Translations under genes and position numbers: made by a program
In this document: positions 55,632-64,000 of the stretch, one piece after another
How the letters are laid out: every line of letters begins with the position of its first letter
Numbering within the stretch: position 1 is the stretch's first letter
NCBI RefSeq assembly: GCF_000717745.1
Contig: NZ_JOBH01000014.1
Span: 186,001-250,000, forward strand
Source of the DNA: Streptomyces violens
GTDB lineage: Bacteria > Actinomycetota > Actinomycetes > Streptomycetales > Streptomycetaceae
Length of the DNA: 64,000 nt
Reading direction: 5' to 3'
The notes under the pieces: model-generated
Told to the model about the DNA's origin: nothing
Database searches by the model: none
Seen by the model: the letters and a program-made list of their open reading frames with translations, nothing else

Positions 55632-56828
55632 TCACTCCGCCCCCAGCACCACCGTTCCCGACGAGCAGAACCATCCGCCGGTGCCCGAGGCGACCGCGAG
55701 GCGCGGCAGGCGGCCGTCCGCCTTCCGTACCTGGCGGCCCTCGCCGGCCTCGCCGCGAAGCTGCCGCACCGCTTCGACCAGCAGGAACAGTCCGCGCATC
55801 CCGGGGTGGCAGGCGGCGAGGCCGCCGCCGTCGGTGTTCGTCGGCAGCGCGCCGTCCCGGAGCAGCCGTCCCTTCTCGACGAACGCGCCGCCCTCGCCCT
55901 TCGCGCAGAAACCGAGGTCCTCCAGCGTCACCAGCGTCATGTACGTGAAGGCGTCGTAGATCTGGGCGAGGTCGATCTCCTCCGGGCGCACGCCTGCCCG
56001 CTCAAAGGCCAGCCGCCCGGAGACGGCGGCCGGCGAGACGGTGAAGTCGTCCCACTCCGACATGGTGGTGTGCGAGACGGCGCTGCCCGAGCCGAGCACC
56101 CAGACCGGCGGCCGGGCCAGGTCCGGTACGCGGTCCTCGGCGACCAGCAGGACCGCGCAGCCACCGTCGGAGCGGACGCAGCAGTGCAGCTTGGTGAACG
56201 GGTCGGCGATCATCGGCCCGGCCAGCACGTCGTCGGTGGTGATCGGTTCCCGGTACATCGCGTCCGGGTTGGCCGCCGCGTTGGCACGCGCCTGGACGGC
56301 GACCTCGGCGAGCTGTTCCAGCGTCGTCCCGTACTGGTGCATGTGGCGGCGCGCGGCCATCGCGTACTTGGCGATCAGGGTGTGGCCGTAGGGCACTTCG
56401 AACTGCAGCGGGCCGCGGGCCCCGAAGGAGAGGTCGGCGGTGCGGCGCCGCGCCTTGAGGTCGGCGCGCGCGGTCGAGCCGTACACCAGCAGCACCGCGT
56501 CGGCATGGCCGGCGGCGATCGCGTCGGCGGCGTGCGCGGCCATGACTTCCCAGGTCGAGCCGCCGACGGAGGTCGAGTCCACCCACCTGGGGCGGAGTCC
56601 CAGATACTCCGCGACCTCGATCGGGGCGAGCGTGCCGAGCCCGGCGGAGGCGAAACCGTCGATCGCCGAGCGGTCCAGCCCGGAGTCGGCCAGCGCGCGG
56701 CGGGCGGCCTGGGCGTGCAGGGCGTAGGGGGTGGCGTCGTCGACGCGCCCGCAGTCGGCCAGCGCCACTCCGGCGACGGCGACCCTGCGTGTACGTGACG
56801 GAGGAGTCGTACCGGTCCCGGTAGTCAT
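55632..56828 (-). CDS. Thiolase-like lipid-transfer protein (SCP-x/Ltp2-type)
   Basis: A 398-residue thiolase-fold protein. VAVAGVALADCGRVDD opens the fold. At the nucleophile position of thiolases the sequence is VGGSTWEVMAAHAADAI, with no Cys; IYDAFTYM and CHPGMRG are the later motifs. This pattern fits Ltp2-type retro-aldolases, which use Tyr and pair with DUF35. The ATG at 56828 is directly preceded by operator site h, whose centre holds a TACCGT -10 box, so the message is probably leaderless and tightly repressed. Confidence 0.88.
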   Translation of the reverse strand: MTTGTGTTPPSRTRRVAVAGVALADCGRVDDATPYALHAQAARRALADSGLDRSAIDGFASAGLGTLAPIEVAEYLGLRPRWVDSTSVGGSTWEVMAAHAADAIAAGHADAVLLVYGSTARADLKARRRTADLSFGARGPLQFEVPYGHTLIAKYAMAARRHMHQYGTTLEQLAEVAVQARANAAANPDAMYREPITTDDVLAGPMIADPFTKLHCCVRSDGGCAVLLVAEDRVPDLARPPVWVLGSGSAVSHTTMSEWDDFTVSPAAVSGRLAFERAGVRPEEIDLAQIYDAFTYMTLVTLEDLGFCAKGEGGAFVEKGRLLRDGALPTNTDGGGLAACHPGMRGLFLLVEAVRQLRGEAGEGRQVRKADGRLPRLAVASGTGGWFCSSGTVVLGAE

Positions 56829-56832
56829 GAAA

Positions 56833-56847
56833 CTGACGGTACATCAG
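56833..56847. promoter_or_regulatory. Shared 15-bp operator, site h, over the thiolase -10 box
   Basis: CTGACGGTACATCAG; on the minus strand CTGATG-TACCGT-CAG, where TACCGT is seven bases before the ATG. Binding here would cover the -10 box and start site. Confidence 0.8.
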
Positions 56848-56938
56848 ATAACGGAGTACGGGCAGACCGTACTCCGTAGTGCGGAGCCGCCCTACGTAGG
56901 CCGCGCGCCGCCCGGATGCGCCTCGGGCACGCCACCAG

Positions 56939-56995
56939 ATACGCCTCGGGCACCGTCCGGCTCTCGTGGGAGGCCGGGCGGTGCCCGAGGCGTAT
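56939..56995. terminator. Long hairpin between tetR and the thiolase gene
   Basis: ATACGCCTCGGGCACCG (56939-56955) pairs perfectly with 56979-56995; TCCGG/CCGGG and CTC/GAG extend the stem toward the loop to about 25 bp. A partial direct copy of the first arm (GCGCCTCGGGCACG) is at 56918-56931. It lies after the tetR stop, so it probably ends tetR transcription before the thiolase gene. Confidence 0.75.
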
Positions 56996-57106
56996 GCAGA
57001 TATGGCAGGACGAAGGGCGGGCCGGCGGGGGACGCGTGCGCGGCAGGACGTGCGCGGTCCTGGCGACGTGTCGTGCCGGGGGCGGCGGTCGCTCGCCGCG
57101 CCCCGG

Positions 57107-57754
57107 CTACTTGGCGGGCTTCTTGCCCGTCACGCCGAGATGGACGAGCAGCGCGAGGTTCGGCTTGAGCTCGGCCTGCTTGACGCCCCAGCTGGTGAAG
57201 CCCTTCTGGTGGCCGGCGACCGCGGCGAGCATGGCGACCAGTGAGCCGGCCATCGCTGCGGGGCTGACCTCCTTGTCCACCTTGTTCTTGGCCTGGAGCT
57301 CCTTGATGGAGTCCGTAAGGGAGTTGGTGACGGCGTTGAGGATCTTCATGCGGATCTTGTAGAACCGCTTGTCGCCCTCCGCCGCGCCGAGGTCGACGAC
57401 GCGCAGGATCGCGTCGTGCTTCCGCCAGAAGGAGAGAAAGCCGTCGACCAGCTCCTCGGCCGTCTGCCGGCCCGACTTGCCGGCCCAGGAGCGCCCGGCG
57501 ACCAGTTCGGTCAGGCTCGCGCCCTCCTTGGCCATCTCCTCGGCGATCTCGAGGACGGCGCCTTCGACGTCGGGGAAGTACTGGTAGAACGTCGCGGGGG
57601 AAGTGCCCGCCTTGCGTGCGACGTCGATGACCTTGACGTCCCGGTACGGGGACGAACTGAGCATCTCGCTGAGGCAGTCGAGGAGCTTCTGCCGGGTCGC
57701 CTGCCCGCGGCGGCCGGCGACTCTGCCGTCGACGGTTCGAACTTGTCCTGTCAT
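57107..57754 (-). CDS. TetR family transcriptional regulator, proposed cluster repressor
   Basis: A 215-residue TetR regulator. The helix-turn-helix is at about 25-65 (RQKLLDCLSEMLSSSPYRDV, then DVARKAGTSPATFYQYF), followed by an all-helical ligand domain. Its start codon lies inside a copy of the 15-bp motif (site i), and TAAGCT six bases before the ATG suggests a leaderless, self-repressed message. It is the only TetR gene in the window and sits at the edge of the catabolic cluster, so I propose it binds all nine sites and responds to an acyl-CoA. Only binding data can confirm this. Confidence 0.9.
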   Translation of the reverse strand: MTGQVRTVDGRVAGRRGQATRQKLLDCLSEMLSSSPYRDVKVIDVARKAGTSPATFYQYFPDVEGAVLEIAEEMAKEGASLTELVAGRSWAGKSGRQTAEELVDGFLSFWRKHDAILRVVDLGAAEGDKRFYKIRMKILNAVTNSLTDSIKELQAKNKVDKEVSPAAMAGSLVAMLAAVAGHQKGFTSWGVKQAELKPNLALLVHLGVTGKKPAK

Positions 57755-57762
57755 GCCGTCAG
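57748..57762. promoter_or_regulatory. Shared 15-bp operator, site i, over the tetR start
   Basis: CTGTC-ATGCC-GTCAG, one arm mismatch. It overlaps the tetR start codon and the proposed -10 box (57761-57766), the place expected for autoregulation. Confidence 0.6.
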
Positions 57763-57914
57763 CTTACCGAGGGGTGATCGGAGCGCGATTTGGCTGCCTG
57801 CAAATGGGGATGGGGCGAATCGGGCCGGTAATCGGCTTTCGCCGCACGGCTTCGGGGCCCCGGAGTCGCCTCGGTGGCACTGGCCTGATCAAGTGAATCG
57901 TCTTATCAACAGCC

Positions 57915-57936
57915 TGTGGACAACTTCGGTGGACAA
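57915..57936 (-). other. Two DnaA boxes
   Basis: On the minus strand TTGTCCACA (57923-57915) is a perfect Streptomyces DnaA box and TTGTCCACC (57936-57928) differs at the last base. They are 13 bp apart in the same direction. There are too few for an origin; a DnaA-titrating or regulatory site is possible. Confidence 0.55.
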
Positions 57937-58040
57937 CCGCCCGGGGGTATGCGCAAGGGTGTGTGTACGGGGTTATGTACGGAAGTGTGCGCGGGGGCAT
58001 GCGCCGGGCGCGTACTGGCAAGCCCGGTTACTTTGTCCGT

Positions 58041-58805
58041 ATGACGGCTTTTGCGGAGGGTGCCCCCTGCTGGGTGGACGCGATGCTGCCGGATCTCGAA
58101 GCGGGCAAGCGCTTCTATGGAGAGCTGTTCGGCTGGACCTTCTCGGACAGCGTTCCCGAGTTCGGCGACTACACGACGGCCCTGCTCGACGGGCGCAAGG
58201 CCGCCGGCCTGCTGCCCAAGAGGGACGGCCGGATGCCCACCGTCTGGGGCGTCTACTTCGCGACGTCCGACATCAACGGGACCGTCGCCAAGGTCCGGGA
58301 GGCGGGCGGCCAGGTGATCTCGGGCGGCACGCCGATCGGCGACCTGGGCGCGATGATGCTGGGCGTCGACCCGGGCGGCGCGGTCTTCGGCGCCTGGCAG
58401 GCCGGCCGGCACCAGGGCTTCGAAGTGCAGGCCGAGCCCGGCGCGTACGTATGGATGGGTCTCAGTACGCGCGAACCGGAGGCGGTGGACGCCTTCTACG
58501 GGGATGTCTTCGGGTTCGAAGGGGTGGCCGAGGGGCCGATGACGAGCCCCACGTTCCTGCCGTGGCGGATCGCCGGGCAGGAGCGCGAGATCGGGTGCCG
58601 GATCGTGCTGGACGCGCGGGCGCCGGCCGAGCTGCCGGCGCACTTCACCGTCTTCTTCCTGGCCGAGGAGATGGAAGCGGCCCTGCGGACGGCGGTCCGG
58701 CAGGGCGGCAAGGTCCTCAGCGAGCCCCAGGGGACGCCCGGCGGCACCCTTGCCCTCGTTGTTGACAATCAAGGGGCAGCATTCGGGCTGATGGCGCCGA
58801 AGTAG
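58041..58805 (+). CDS. VOC (glyoxalase/bleomycin resistance) family protein
   Basis: A 254-residue protein with two VOC modules (about 8-120 and 132-250). WVDAMLPDLEAGKRFYGELFGW opens module 1 and YVWMGLSTREPEAVDAFYGDVFGF module 2. Proteins of this size include CFP32-like and extradiol-like enzymes; the function is unknown. ATG at 58041 is preceded by TACTTT and six bases without a ribosome binding site, suggesting a leaderless message. The 286-base gap upstream carries the DnaA boxes. Confidence 0.87.
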   Translation: MTAFAEGAPCWVDAMLPDLEAGKRFYGELFGWTFSDSVPEFGDYTTALLDGRKAAGLLPKRDGRMPTVWGVYFATSDINGTVAKVREAGGQVISGGTPIGDLGAMMLGVDPGGAVFGAWQAGRHQGFEVQAEPGAYVWMGLSTREPEAVDAFYGDVFGFEGVAEGPMTSPTFLPWRIAGQEREIGCRIVLDARAPAELPAHFTVFFLAEEMEAALRTAVRQGGKVLSEPQGTPGGTLALVVDNQGAAFGLMAPK

Positions 58806-59471
58806 GCCGGTGGGATGCCTCATCGCCCCTCGCGCCTCTCCTCTCCCACGTGTTCAAGCATCCTCGTGCCTGTTGTGGTGCATACGGCATCACCTCGACC
58901 CAAAACGGCCCTCCTCTTGCGAAGTAGGCGTACCGATCCGCCAATTAGTTCGTGGTCATGGCCCCCGAACGCCGTTCGGCACAGCAGAATTGGGACGAGG
59001 CAGCTCCCGCTGCCGGGCCGCGGGCGGCGCGGCCCGGCAACGGGTCCGCGGACTCGGCGGCAGGCCGGTGAGTACGCGGGACCGAACAGTACGTACGGGG
59101 ATGAGAATGGCGACGACGGACCGCACACCGGGGCAGGGACCGGCACCCGAGAAGGGCCGGGCGGTGCGCCGGGCCGTGACGTCGGCCACCCGGTGGTCAC
59201 CGGACATATGTGCGGTCGGCGCATGAACGGGACCCGACGTACTCCCGTATGCGGGGTGTAACGGCAGGTAACGAGCCCTGCGCGTACCGCGCGGCGGGAC
59301 ACGGGACACGACGGGAAGCCCCCGGGTTCGCAACCGTCGGCTTCGCCAGGAAGAATCAGCATGCGTACGGCCGAATCGGCCAGGCGGTGAGACGCTGCTC
59401 GGGGCAGTGGCTCTCGGCGGCTCTTGGCTTTTGAGAGTCTCTTTGACGCCCCACGGGGAGGTGGCAGGCAA
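58806..59471. other. 666-base region before the AfsK-like kinase
   Basis: No convincing gene on either strand. At 59012-59040 there is a perfect 11-bp hairpin (TGCCGGGCCGC / GCGGCCCGGCA, seven-base loop). The remainder should contain the kinase promoter and leader; GGGGAGG at 59455-59461 is part of the ribosome binding site. Confidence 0.55.
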
Positions 59472-62078
59472 GTGGTGGAGCAGCTGACGCAGCACGATCC
59501 CCGGCGGATCGGCCCGTTCGAGGTGCTCGGCCGTCTCGGTGCCGGCGGTATGGGGCTGGTGTATCTCGCGCGGTCGGCCTCCGGCCGGCGGGTGGCGATC
59601 AAGACGGTCCGTACCGAGCTCGCCGAGGACCAGCTGTTCCGGGTCCGCTTCACGCGCGAGGTGGAGGCGGCCCGCGCGGTCAGCGGCTTCTACACCGCGG
59701 CGGTGGTCGACGCCGATCCGCGCGCGGCGGTGCCGTGGCTGGCGACCGCGTACGTCCCCGCTCCCTCCCTGGAAGAAATAGTCAATGAGTGCGGGCCGCT
59801 GCCGGCCCAGGCGGTGCGCTGGCTGGCGGCCGGCGTCGCCGAGGCCCTGCAGTCCATCCACGGCGCGGGCCTGGTGCACCGCGATCTGAAGCCGTCGAAC
59901 GTCCTGGTCGTCGAGGACGGGCCACGAGTGATCGACTTCGGTATCGCCAGCGGTGTATCGAACACGCGTTTGACGATGACGAACGTCGCCGTCGGCACGC
60001 CGGCGTACATGTCGCCCGAGCAGGCACGCGACTCGCGCAGCGTCACGGGGGCCAGCGACATCTTCTCGCTCGGCTCCACCCTGGTCTTCGCCGCCACCGG
60101 GCACGCCCCCTTCCACGGTGCCAACCCGGTCGAGACGGTCTTCATGCTGCTGCGCGAGGGCCCGGACCTGGAGGGCCTGCCGGACGAGCTGCGGCCGCTG
60201 ATCGAGGCCACGATGCAGATGGCGGCCGAGCACCGCCCCAGCCCCGCCGACCTGCAGTCCCAGCTGGCGCCGCACCTCTTCGGCTCCGGTACCGACGACA
60301 GCGGCACGGCCTCGGCCTGGCTGCCGGGGAACGCCGTGGGCCTGATCGAGAGCCGGCGCGGCGGCCGGGTGACGGCCGCCCGGCAGCCCGCCCAGCGCGC
60401 CGCGGCCTCCTCGGGGCGCGCCGCCCGGGGCGGGTACTCCGCACAGCCGGAGCGGCCGCCCGCCGCCCCGCCCGTACCGTCCGCGCCGCCCCCGGCGCCG
60501 CCCGCCTCCCGGCCCGCGCCGCAGCGCCAGGAGAGCGCGCCGATGCCCGCGCCCACCGGCGATCCCGGATGGGCCGCTTCCGCGGCGGTCGGTCCGGGTG
60601 CACGCCGGATCGGCGACCCGCGTGGCGGCGCACCGCTCGCGCAGGCGGCGCCCACCGGCCCGGTCGCGCCCGCGCCGCCCCAGGAGGTGGAGGGCCCGGA
60701 CGGCTCCGTACGGATCGGCGGTTCCGTGGCCCCGATAGGGCCCGGCCCCCGGCCGGCGGAGGGCCACGCCCCGCAGGCGCAGCCCGCACCGACGACGAAC
60801 TGGGTACGGCCGCCGGCCGGCGTGCAGGCGCCGGGGCCCACGGGCCCGCCGCCCGCGGTGCCTCCGCAGCCCGCACCCGGCCCGCAGGGCGCCCACGGCG
60901 CGCCCGCCGCAGGCCGCCCGGGTGACCCCGCGGCGCAGGGCGGACACGGCCGCTGGCGCCCCTGGCGCTTCCGCATGTCCAACGATGTGTGGGGCACCCC
61001 GGTCGTCTCCGGTGACCTGCTGTACGTCACGTCCTTCGAGGTGCACGCGCTCGATGTGGCCAGCGGGCGGCGCCAGTTCAAGACCCGCGAGGTCGCCTGG
61101 GCGATGGCCGTCTCGGACGGCCGGATCCACGCCTCGGACGGCCCGAGTCTGTACGCGCTGGACGCCACCGACGGCTCCGAGCTGTGGCGGCTGAACACCG
61201 AGGGCTGGGTCTACAGCCTGGGCGTCGACCGCGGCACGGTCGTCACCGGCACCCGCGGCGGCGGCGTGCAGGCGTGGGAGGCGGCCAACGGCGAGCTGCT
61301 GTGGGAGATCGGCGGCGCGCAGACCGACTTCGAGACCGCCGAGTCCGGCCCCGTCGTGCACGAGGGCACGGTGTACGTCTGGGCCGACGCCCGGCTGAAG
61401 GCGCTGGAGGCCCGTACGGGCGCCGAGCGCTGGTCGTACCCCGTCGGGGACGCGGCGTCCTGCGGCGGGGTCCCCGTGCGGCTGCTGACCGCTCCGGACG
61501 GCGTCGTCTACGTCGTGGCCGGCACGCGCGTCCTGGCCATCGACAGCAACCGCGGCGACGTCCGCTGGCACTTCGAGGCGCCGGCGGTCTTCCTGGCGCC
61601 GCCCGCGTACGCCCCCGGGCCCGCCGTCACCGGCGGCGGCATCTACCTCGCGGACTACCTCGGCACGGTCTACGCGCTGGACGCGAACGACGGCCGGGAC
61701 CGCTGGCGGATCGCCACCGAGGCGCGCCAGTCGACCGAGCCGGTACTGGTCGCCGACGGCGCGGTGCACCTGGGCAGCGGCAACGCCCTGTACACGCTGG
61801 ACGCGGTCACGGGCACGCCCCGCTGGCGCTTCCAGGCGGGCGGGGAGGTCATCGGGGCCCCGGTGGCCGCGGACGGCCGGGTGCACTTCGGGTCCGCCGA
61901 CCACTGCCTGTACACGCTGGACGCGATGGGCGGCCAGCTGCGCTGGAAGCTGGCGACCGGCGGCGAGATCACCGGCACCCCGGTGGCCGCCGCGGGCGTC
62001 GTCTACGCCTGCAGCAAGGACCGCTGCGTGTACGCGCTGGACGCCGCGAAGGGTACGGGGCAGGCGCGGCGCTCCTAG
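59472..62078 (+). CDS. afsK: AfsK-like Ser/Thr kinase with C-terminal PQQ beta-propeller
   Basis: An 868-residue kinase closely resembling S. coelicolor AfsK, which phosphorylates AfsR and DivIVA and links antibiotic production and tip growth (from memory). The kinase domain (about 13-275) is complete: [23 protein letters not shown] (136-143), DFGIAS. A Pro/Ala-rich linker (285-500) leads to about seven PQQ-like repeats (500-868; [21 protein letters not shown]). No membrane segment is seen. GTG at 59472 is chosen by GGGGAGG and similarity. The stop overlaps the next gene by four bases. Confidence 0.88.
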   Translation: MVEQLTQHDPRRIGPFEVLGRLGAGGMGLVYLARSASGRRVAIKTVRTELAEDQLFRVRFTREVEAARAVSGFYTAAVVDADPRAAVPWLATAYVPAPSLEEIVNECGPLPAQAVRWLAAGVAEALQSIHGAGLVHRDLKPSNVLVVEDGPRVIDFGIASGVSNTRLTMTNVAVGTPAYMSPEQARDSRSVTGASDIFSLGSTLVFAATGHAPFHGANPVETVFMLLREGPDLEGLPDELRPLIEATMQMAAEHRPSPADLQSQLAPHLFGSGTDDSGTASAWLPGNAVGLIESRRGGRVTAARQPAQRAAASSGRAARGGYSAQPERPPAAPPVPSAPPPAPPASRPAPQRQESAPMPAPTGDPGWAASAAVGPGARRIGDPRGGAPLAQAAPTGPVAPAPPQEVEGPDGSVRIGGSVAPIGPGPRPAEGHAPQAQPAPTTNWVRPPAGVQAPGPTGPPPAVPPQPAPGPQGAHGAPAAGRPGDPAAQGGHGRWRPWRFRMSNDVWGTPVVSGDLLYVTSFEVHALDVASGRRQFKTREVAWAMAVSDGRIHASDGPSLYALDATDGSELWRLNTEGWVYSLGVDRGTVVTGTRGGGVQAWEAANGELLWEIGGAQTDFETAESGPVVHEGTVYVWADARLKALEARTGAERWSYPVGDAASCGGVPVRLLTAPDGVVYVVAGTRVLAIDSNRGDVRWHFEAPAVFLAPPAYAPGPAVTGGGIYLADYLGTVYALDANDGRDRWRIATEARQSTEPVLVADGAVHLGSGNALYTLDAVTGTPRWRFQAGGEVIGAPVAADGRVHFGSADHCLYTLDAMGGQLRWKLATGGEITGTPVAAAGVVYACSKDRCVYALDAAKGTGQARRS

Positions 62079-62980
62079 TCCGGCCGGCGCTCCTTGGGCG
62101 GGCGCTCCTGCCCGGGCTGCCGGTCGCCGAGGACGGGCGGCAGCGGCTGCGTACGGTCGGCCGGGGAGGGGTGCGCGTCCTCGGTCGGCGGCTCGCTCCG
62201 GTACGGGCTCTCGTCCTGGTACGGCCCCTGATACGGCTCCTGGGACGCGACCGTCGGTGTACCGGCCGGCGGGGTGGTGCCGTCGTGCGTCGTCGCAGGC
62301 CACGGCTCTCGTGCGGGATCGCCGGCCGAGGACCCGACGGTGCCCGGCCACTGGACGGGCGGCGTTCCGTAAGGGCCGTCCGGACGCGTCGCATACGGGG
62401 GCTGATTCGGCTGTCCCCCATAGGCGTACGGCGCGCCCCCGGGCCCGCCTTCGTACGCGTACCGGTCGTCGGGGTCTCCTCCGTACGGTGCGGGCGCGTA
62501 CTCCTCCTCGAGTTCCTGATCCCTGCGGCGCCGACGGGCGCGTACGGCCCGGCGGCCGCTCATCAGCAGCGCGCCCAGCAACAGCAGGACGCCGCCGCCC
62601 AGCGCCACCGCGACTCCCACGCCCAGGCCGCTGCCCCCGCTCCCTACGGTGAGGCTGCCGGCCGCCTGGCCCTGCCGGACCATCCACAGGACGGTGAAGC
62701 CGAGCACGACCAGTCCCGCGAGCGTGACCACCAGGCGGGAGCGCAGCACCACGCCGATCAGCGTCAGCACGGCCGCGACCAGCATCGGCAGCAGAAGTGA
62801 GCGCATGACGTCGGCGCCGCTGCCGGTGATCCCGCTGAAGAGGTCCGCGATACGGAAGTCCTCGCCATGACGGCCGTCGTACCAAGGACGGAAGGGGCTC
62901 CATACGGCGGCCGCCGCTCCGACGAGGGCGATCAGGGAGCCGAGTACGTTGCGCACCACAAGCGTCGCCTCGTTTCGCAT
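62075..62980 (-). CDS. Hypothetical membrane protein with Pro/Tyr-rich tail
   Basis: No family recognised. The 301 residues hold about four membrane segments (about 12-32, 62-82, 85-105, 118-138), a basic [11 protein letters not shown] stop-transfer sequence and a 150-residue cytoplasmic tail rich in Pro, Tyr, Gly and Gln ([19 protein letters not shown]). ATG at 62980 has AGGA close upstream; GTG at 62998 is an alternative. It converges on the kinase gene with a four-base overlap. Such low-complexity tails are often phosphorylated, so the kinase is a conceivable partner (speculation). Confidence 0.75.
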   Translation of the reverse strand: MRNEATLVVRNVLGSLIALVGAAAAVWSPFRPWYDGRHGEDFRIADLFSGITGSGADVMRSLLLPMLVAAVLTLIGVVLRSRLVVTLAGLVVLGFTVLWMVRQGQAAGSLTVGSGGSGLGVGVAVALGGGVLLLLGALLMSGRRAVRARRRRRDQELEEEYAPAPYGGDPDDRYAYEGGPGGAPYAYGGQPNQPPYATRPDGPYGTPPVQWPGTVGSSAGDPAREPWPATTHDGTTPPAGTPTVASQEPYQGPYQDESPYRSEPPTEDAHPSPADRTQPLPPVLGDRQPGQERPPKERRPD

Positions 62981-63087
62981 CGTCCTGATGCTCTCCACAG
63001 CCGACGCTACGCCGTGCCGCCGCGGGCCGCCACGGCAATCCGGCCCCGGTATCGTGACGTGCGCTCGTCAAACAATCGGGGGATCTC

Positions 63088-63612
63088 ATGGCACGCCGTC
63101 ATCTGCGGCTCACGGCCGTCGTGGCCGTTGTTCTGCTCTCGCTCACCGGATTCCGGCCGCACGGCCGCGGCAGCCACGGGGGTGACAGCGGCGGCGGCTG
63201 CAGCACCCACTCCAGCAGCAGCGGCTACCACGGCAGCAGCAATCACTACGACGATGACGACGACTACGACGATGACGACTACTCCGGAAGCGGTGGCTCG
63301 CACAGCAGTCCGGAGCCCACCGCGACGCAGGCGCCGAGCGGCAGGATCATCGCGTGCGCCAACCCGGACGACGCCAGGCCACATGCCCTGGTCAGGCTCG
63401 TCGTCGGGGATCCGCACACCGACGTGACCGTCACGGTGCGATTCCTCGGCGCGGACGCGACCGTGGTGGACACCGCCAAGGTGAAGGTCAATCCGTACGA
63501 GGACGACATGGACGCCGACCGGACCACCGACAACCCGGAGGTCCGGATCCCGATGGCGCATCCCGACCGCGCCGACAAGGTCGTCAACTGCCTCCTCGAC
63601 GACGTCAGCTGA
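63088..63612 (+). CDS. Small secreted protein with Asp/Tyr-rich repeat
   Basis: I do not recognise a family. The 174 residues start with a signal peptide (MARRHLRLTAVVAVVLLSLT), followed by a Gly/Ser/His segment, an acidic stretch (YDDDDDYDDDDY, about 54-65) and a beta-rich C-terminal domain (about 84-174) with two Cys (IIACANP, NCLLDD) that could form a disulphide. ATG at 63088 follows GGGGG. The acidic run could bind Ca2+ or other cations. Confidence 0.75.
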   Translation: MARRHLRLTAVVAVVLLSLTGFRPHGRGSHGGDSGGGCSTHSSSSGYHGSSNHYDDDDDYDDDDYSGSGGSHSSPEPTATQAPSGRIIACANPDDARPHALVRLVVGDPHTDVTVTVRFLGADATVVDTAKVKVNPYEDDMDADRTTDNPEVRIPMAHPDRADKVVNCLLDDVS

Positions 63613-63657
63613 CGCGCCCGGTCCGTCCGGAGCCGTGCCCGGAGCCCGGACGGGCTC

Positions 63658-64000
63658 TCACCGCACCCGAGGGGCGCCGCCCTTCCGTCGCTCCTCGAAG
63701 AGCTCCGCCTGCCGCTCCGGGGGCAGGTTGCCCAGCGCGATGAGCTGCGGGGCGTGTGCCAGGGCCTGGCTGCGGGCCGCCTCCTTCGCCGCCCACAGGG
63801 CCCGTACGGTGCCCTGTACAGCCTCCGTGGGTTGGGCGGCGACGGTCTCTGCTGCGCGCAGGGCGGCGGGCAGCGCCTCGCCCGGCGGCGTCAGCTCGGA
63901 TACCAGGCCCGCCTCGTACGCGCGCCGGGCCCCGAGCCGCTCGGCGCTGCCCATCAGGGCGAGCCGGGCGATCTCCCCGTACGGCATCCGCTGCGCCATG
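63658..64000 (-). CDS. Enoyl-CoA hydratase/isomerase family protein, C-terminal part
   Basis: The last 113 residues or so of a crotonase-fold protein whose 5' end is beyond the right edge. PYGEIARLALMGSAERLGARRAYEAGLVSEL matches the C-terminal half of the family, including the helices used for trimerisation. It is open to the window end, so the catalytic loops are not visible. It may belong to a further acyl-CoA gene set to the right. Confidence 0.85.
   Translation of the reverse strand, partial: MAQRMPYGEIARLALMGSAERLGARRAYEAGLVSELTPPGEALPAALRAAETVAAQPTEAVQGTVRALWAAKEAARSQALAHAPQLIALGNLPPERQAELFEERRKGGAPRVR

Noticed and set aside
58956..63089. Minus-strand frame of 1377 codons opposite the AfsK-like gene
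   Set aside because: Its product is low-complexity Arg/Gly/Ala-rich sequence with no motif, while the plus strand carries a complete kinase and propeller.

Overview
The window is very GC-rich chromosomal DNA with GC-rich third codon positions, frequent GTG starts and many putative leaderless genes (a TANNNT box 6-7 nt before the start codon). It carries Streptomyces development genes (whiD, bldM, an afsK-like kinase) and a GroEL with a His-rich tail, so I read it as a Streptomyces or close relative. I see no rRNA, tRNA, CRISPR array, prophage or intact insertion sequence.

Region 1 (1-29.3 kb) is conserved housekeeping DNA. It holds the 3' end of glmM, a DUF389 membrane protein, coaA, glmS-acpS, the NAD(P)HX repair enzyme, an L,D-transpeptidase, alr and an alpha/beta hydrolase. 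The tRNA t6A genes follow (tsaE, then tsaB-rimI-tsaD), with a degenerate L,D-transpeptidase-like gene between them. Next come groES-groEL behind two CIRCE operators, the divergent pair whiD/bldM, an SigD/ShbA-like ECF sigma factor, guaB and a guaB-related gene, a nucleotide-sugar dehydrogenase lacking its usual catalytic Cys, and glpD.

Region 2 (29.3-36 kb) holds a serine-hydrolase lipoprotein, a transmembrane Ser/Thr kinase and a paralogous pseudokinase whose activation segment is replaced by about 300 low-complexity residues.

Region 3 (35.9-57.8 kb) is an accessory acyl-CoA catabolism cluster. It encodes an acyl-CoA ligase, an amidohydrolase, two acyl-CoA dehydrogenases, a cyclase-family hydrolase, an SDR, a Zn alcohol dehydrogenase, an MFS transporter, a flavin reductase, an enoyl-CoA hydratase, an ADP-forming acyl-CoA synthetase, a frameshifted DoxX, a DUF35 protein, an Ltp2/SCP-x-like thiolase and a TetR regulator. 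Nine copies of a 15-bp palindrome (consensus about CTGACGGNCCGTCAG) lie just before the starts of these transcription units and over the TetR start. I propose that this TetR runs the cluster as one regulon; this is the most interesting candidate system here. A sigma factor/membrane protein pair, an RsbW-type ATPase with a minigene leader, and a GNAT/PdxH/hydrolase group sit inside the cluster without such sites.

Region 4 (57.8-64 kb) has a VOC protein, the AfsK-like kinase with a PQQ propeller, a membrane protein, a small Asp-rich secreted protein and the C-terminal part of an enoyl-CoA hydratase that runs off the right edge.
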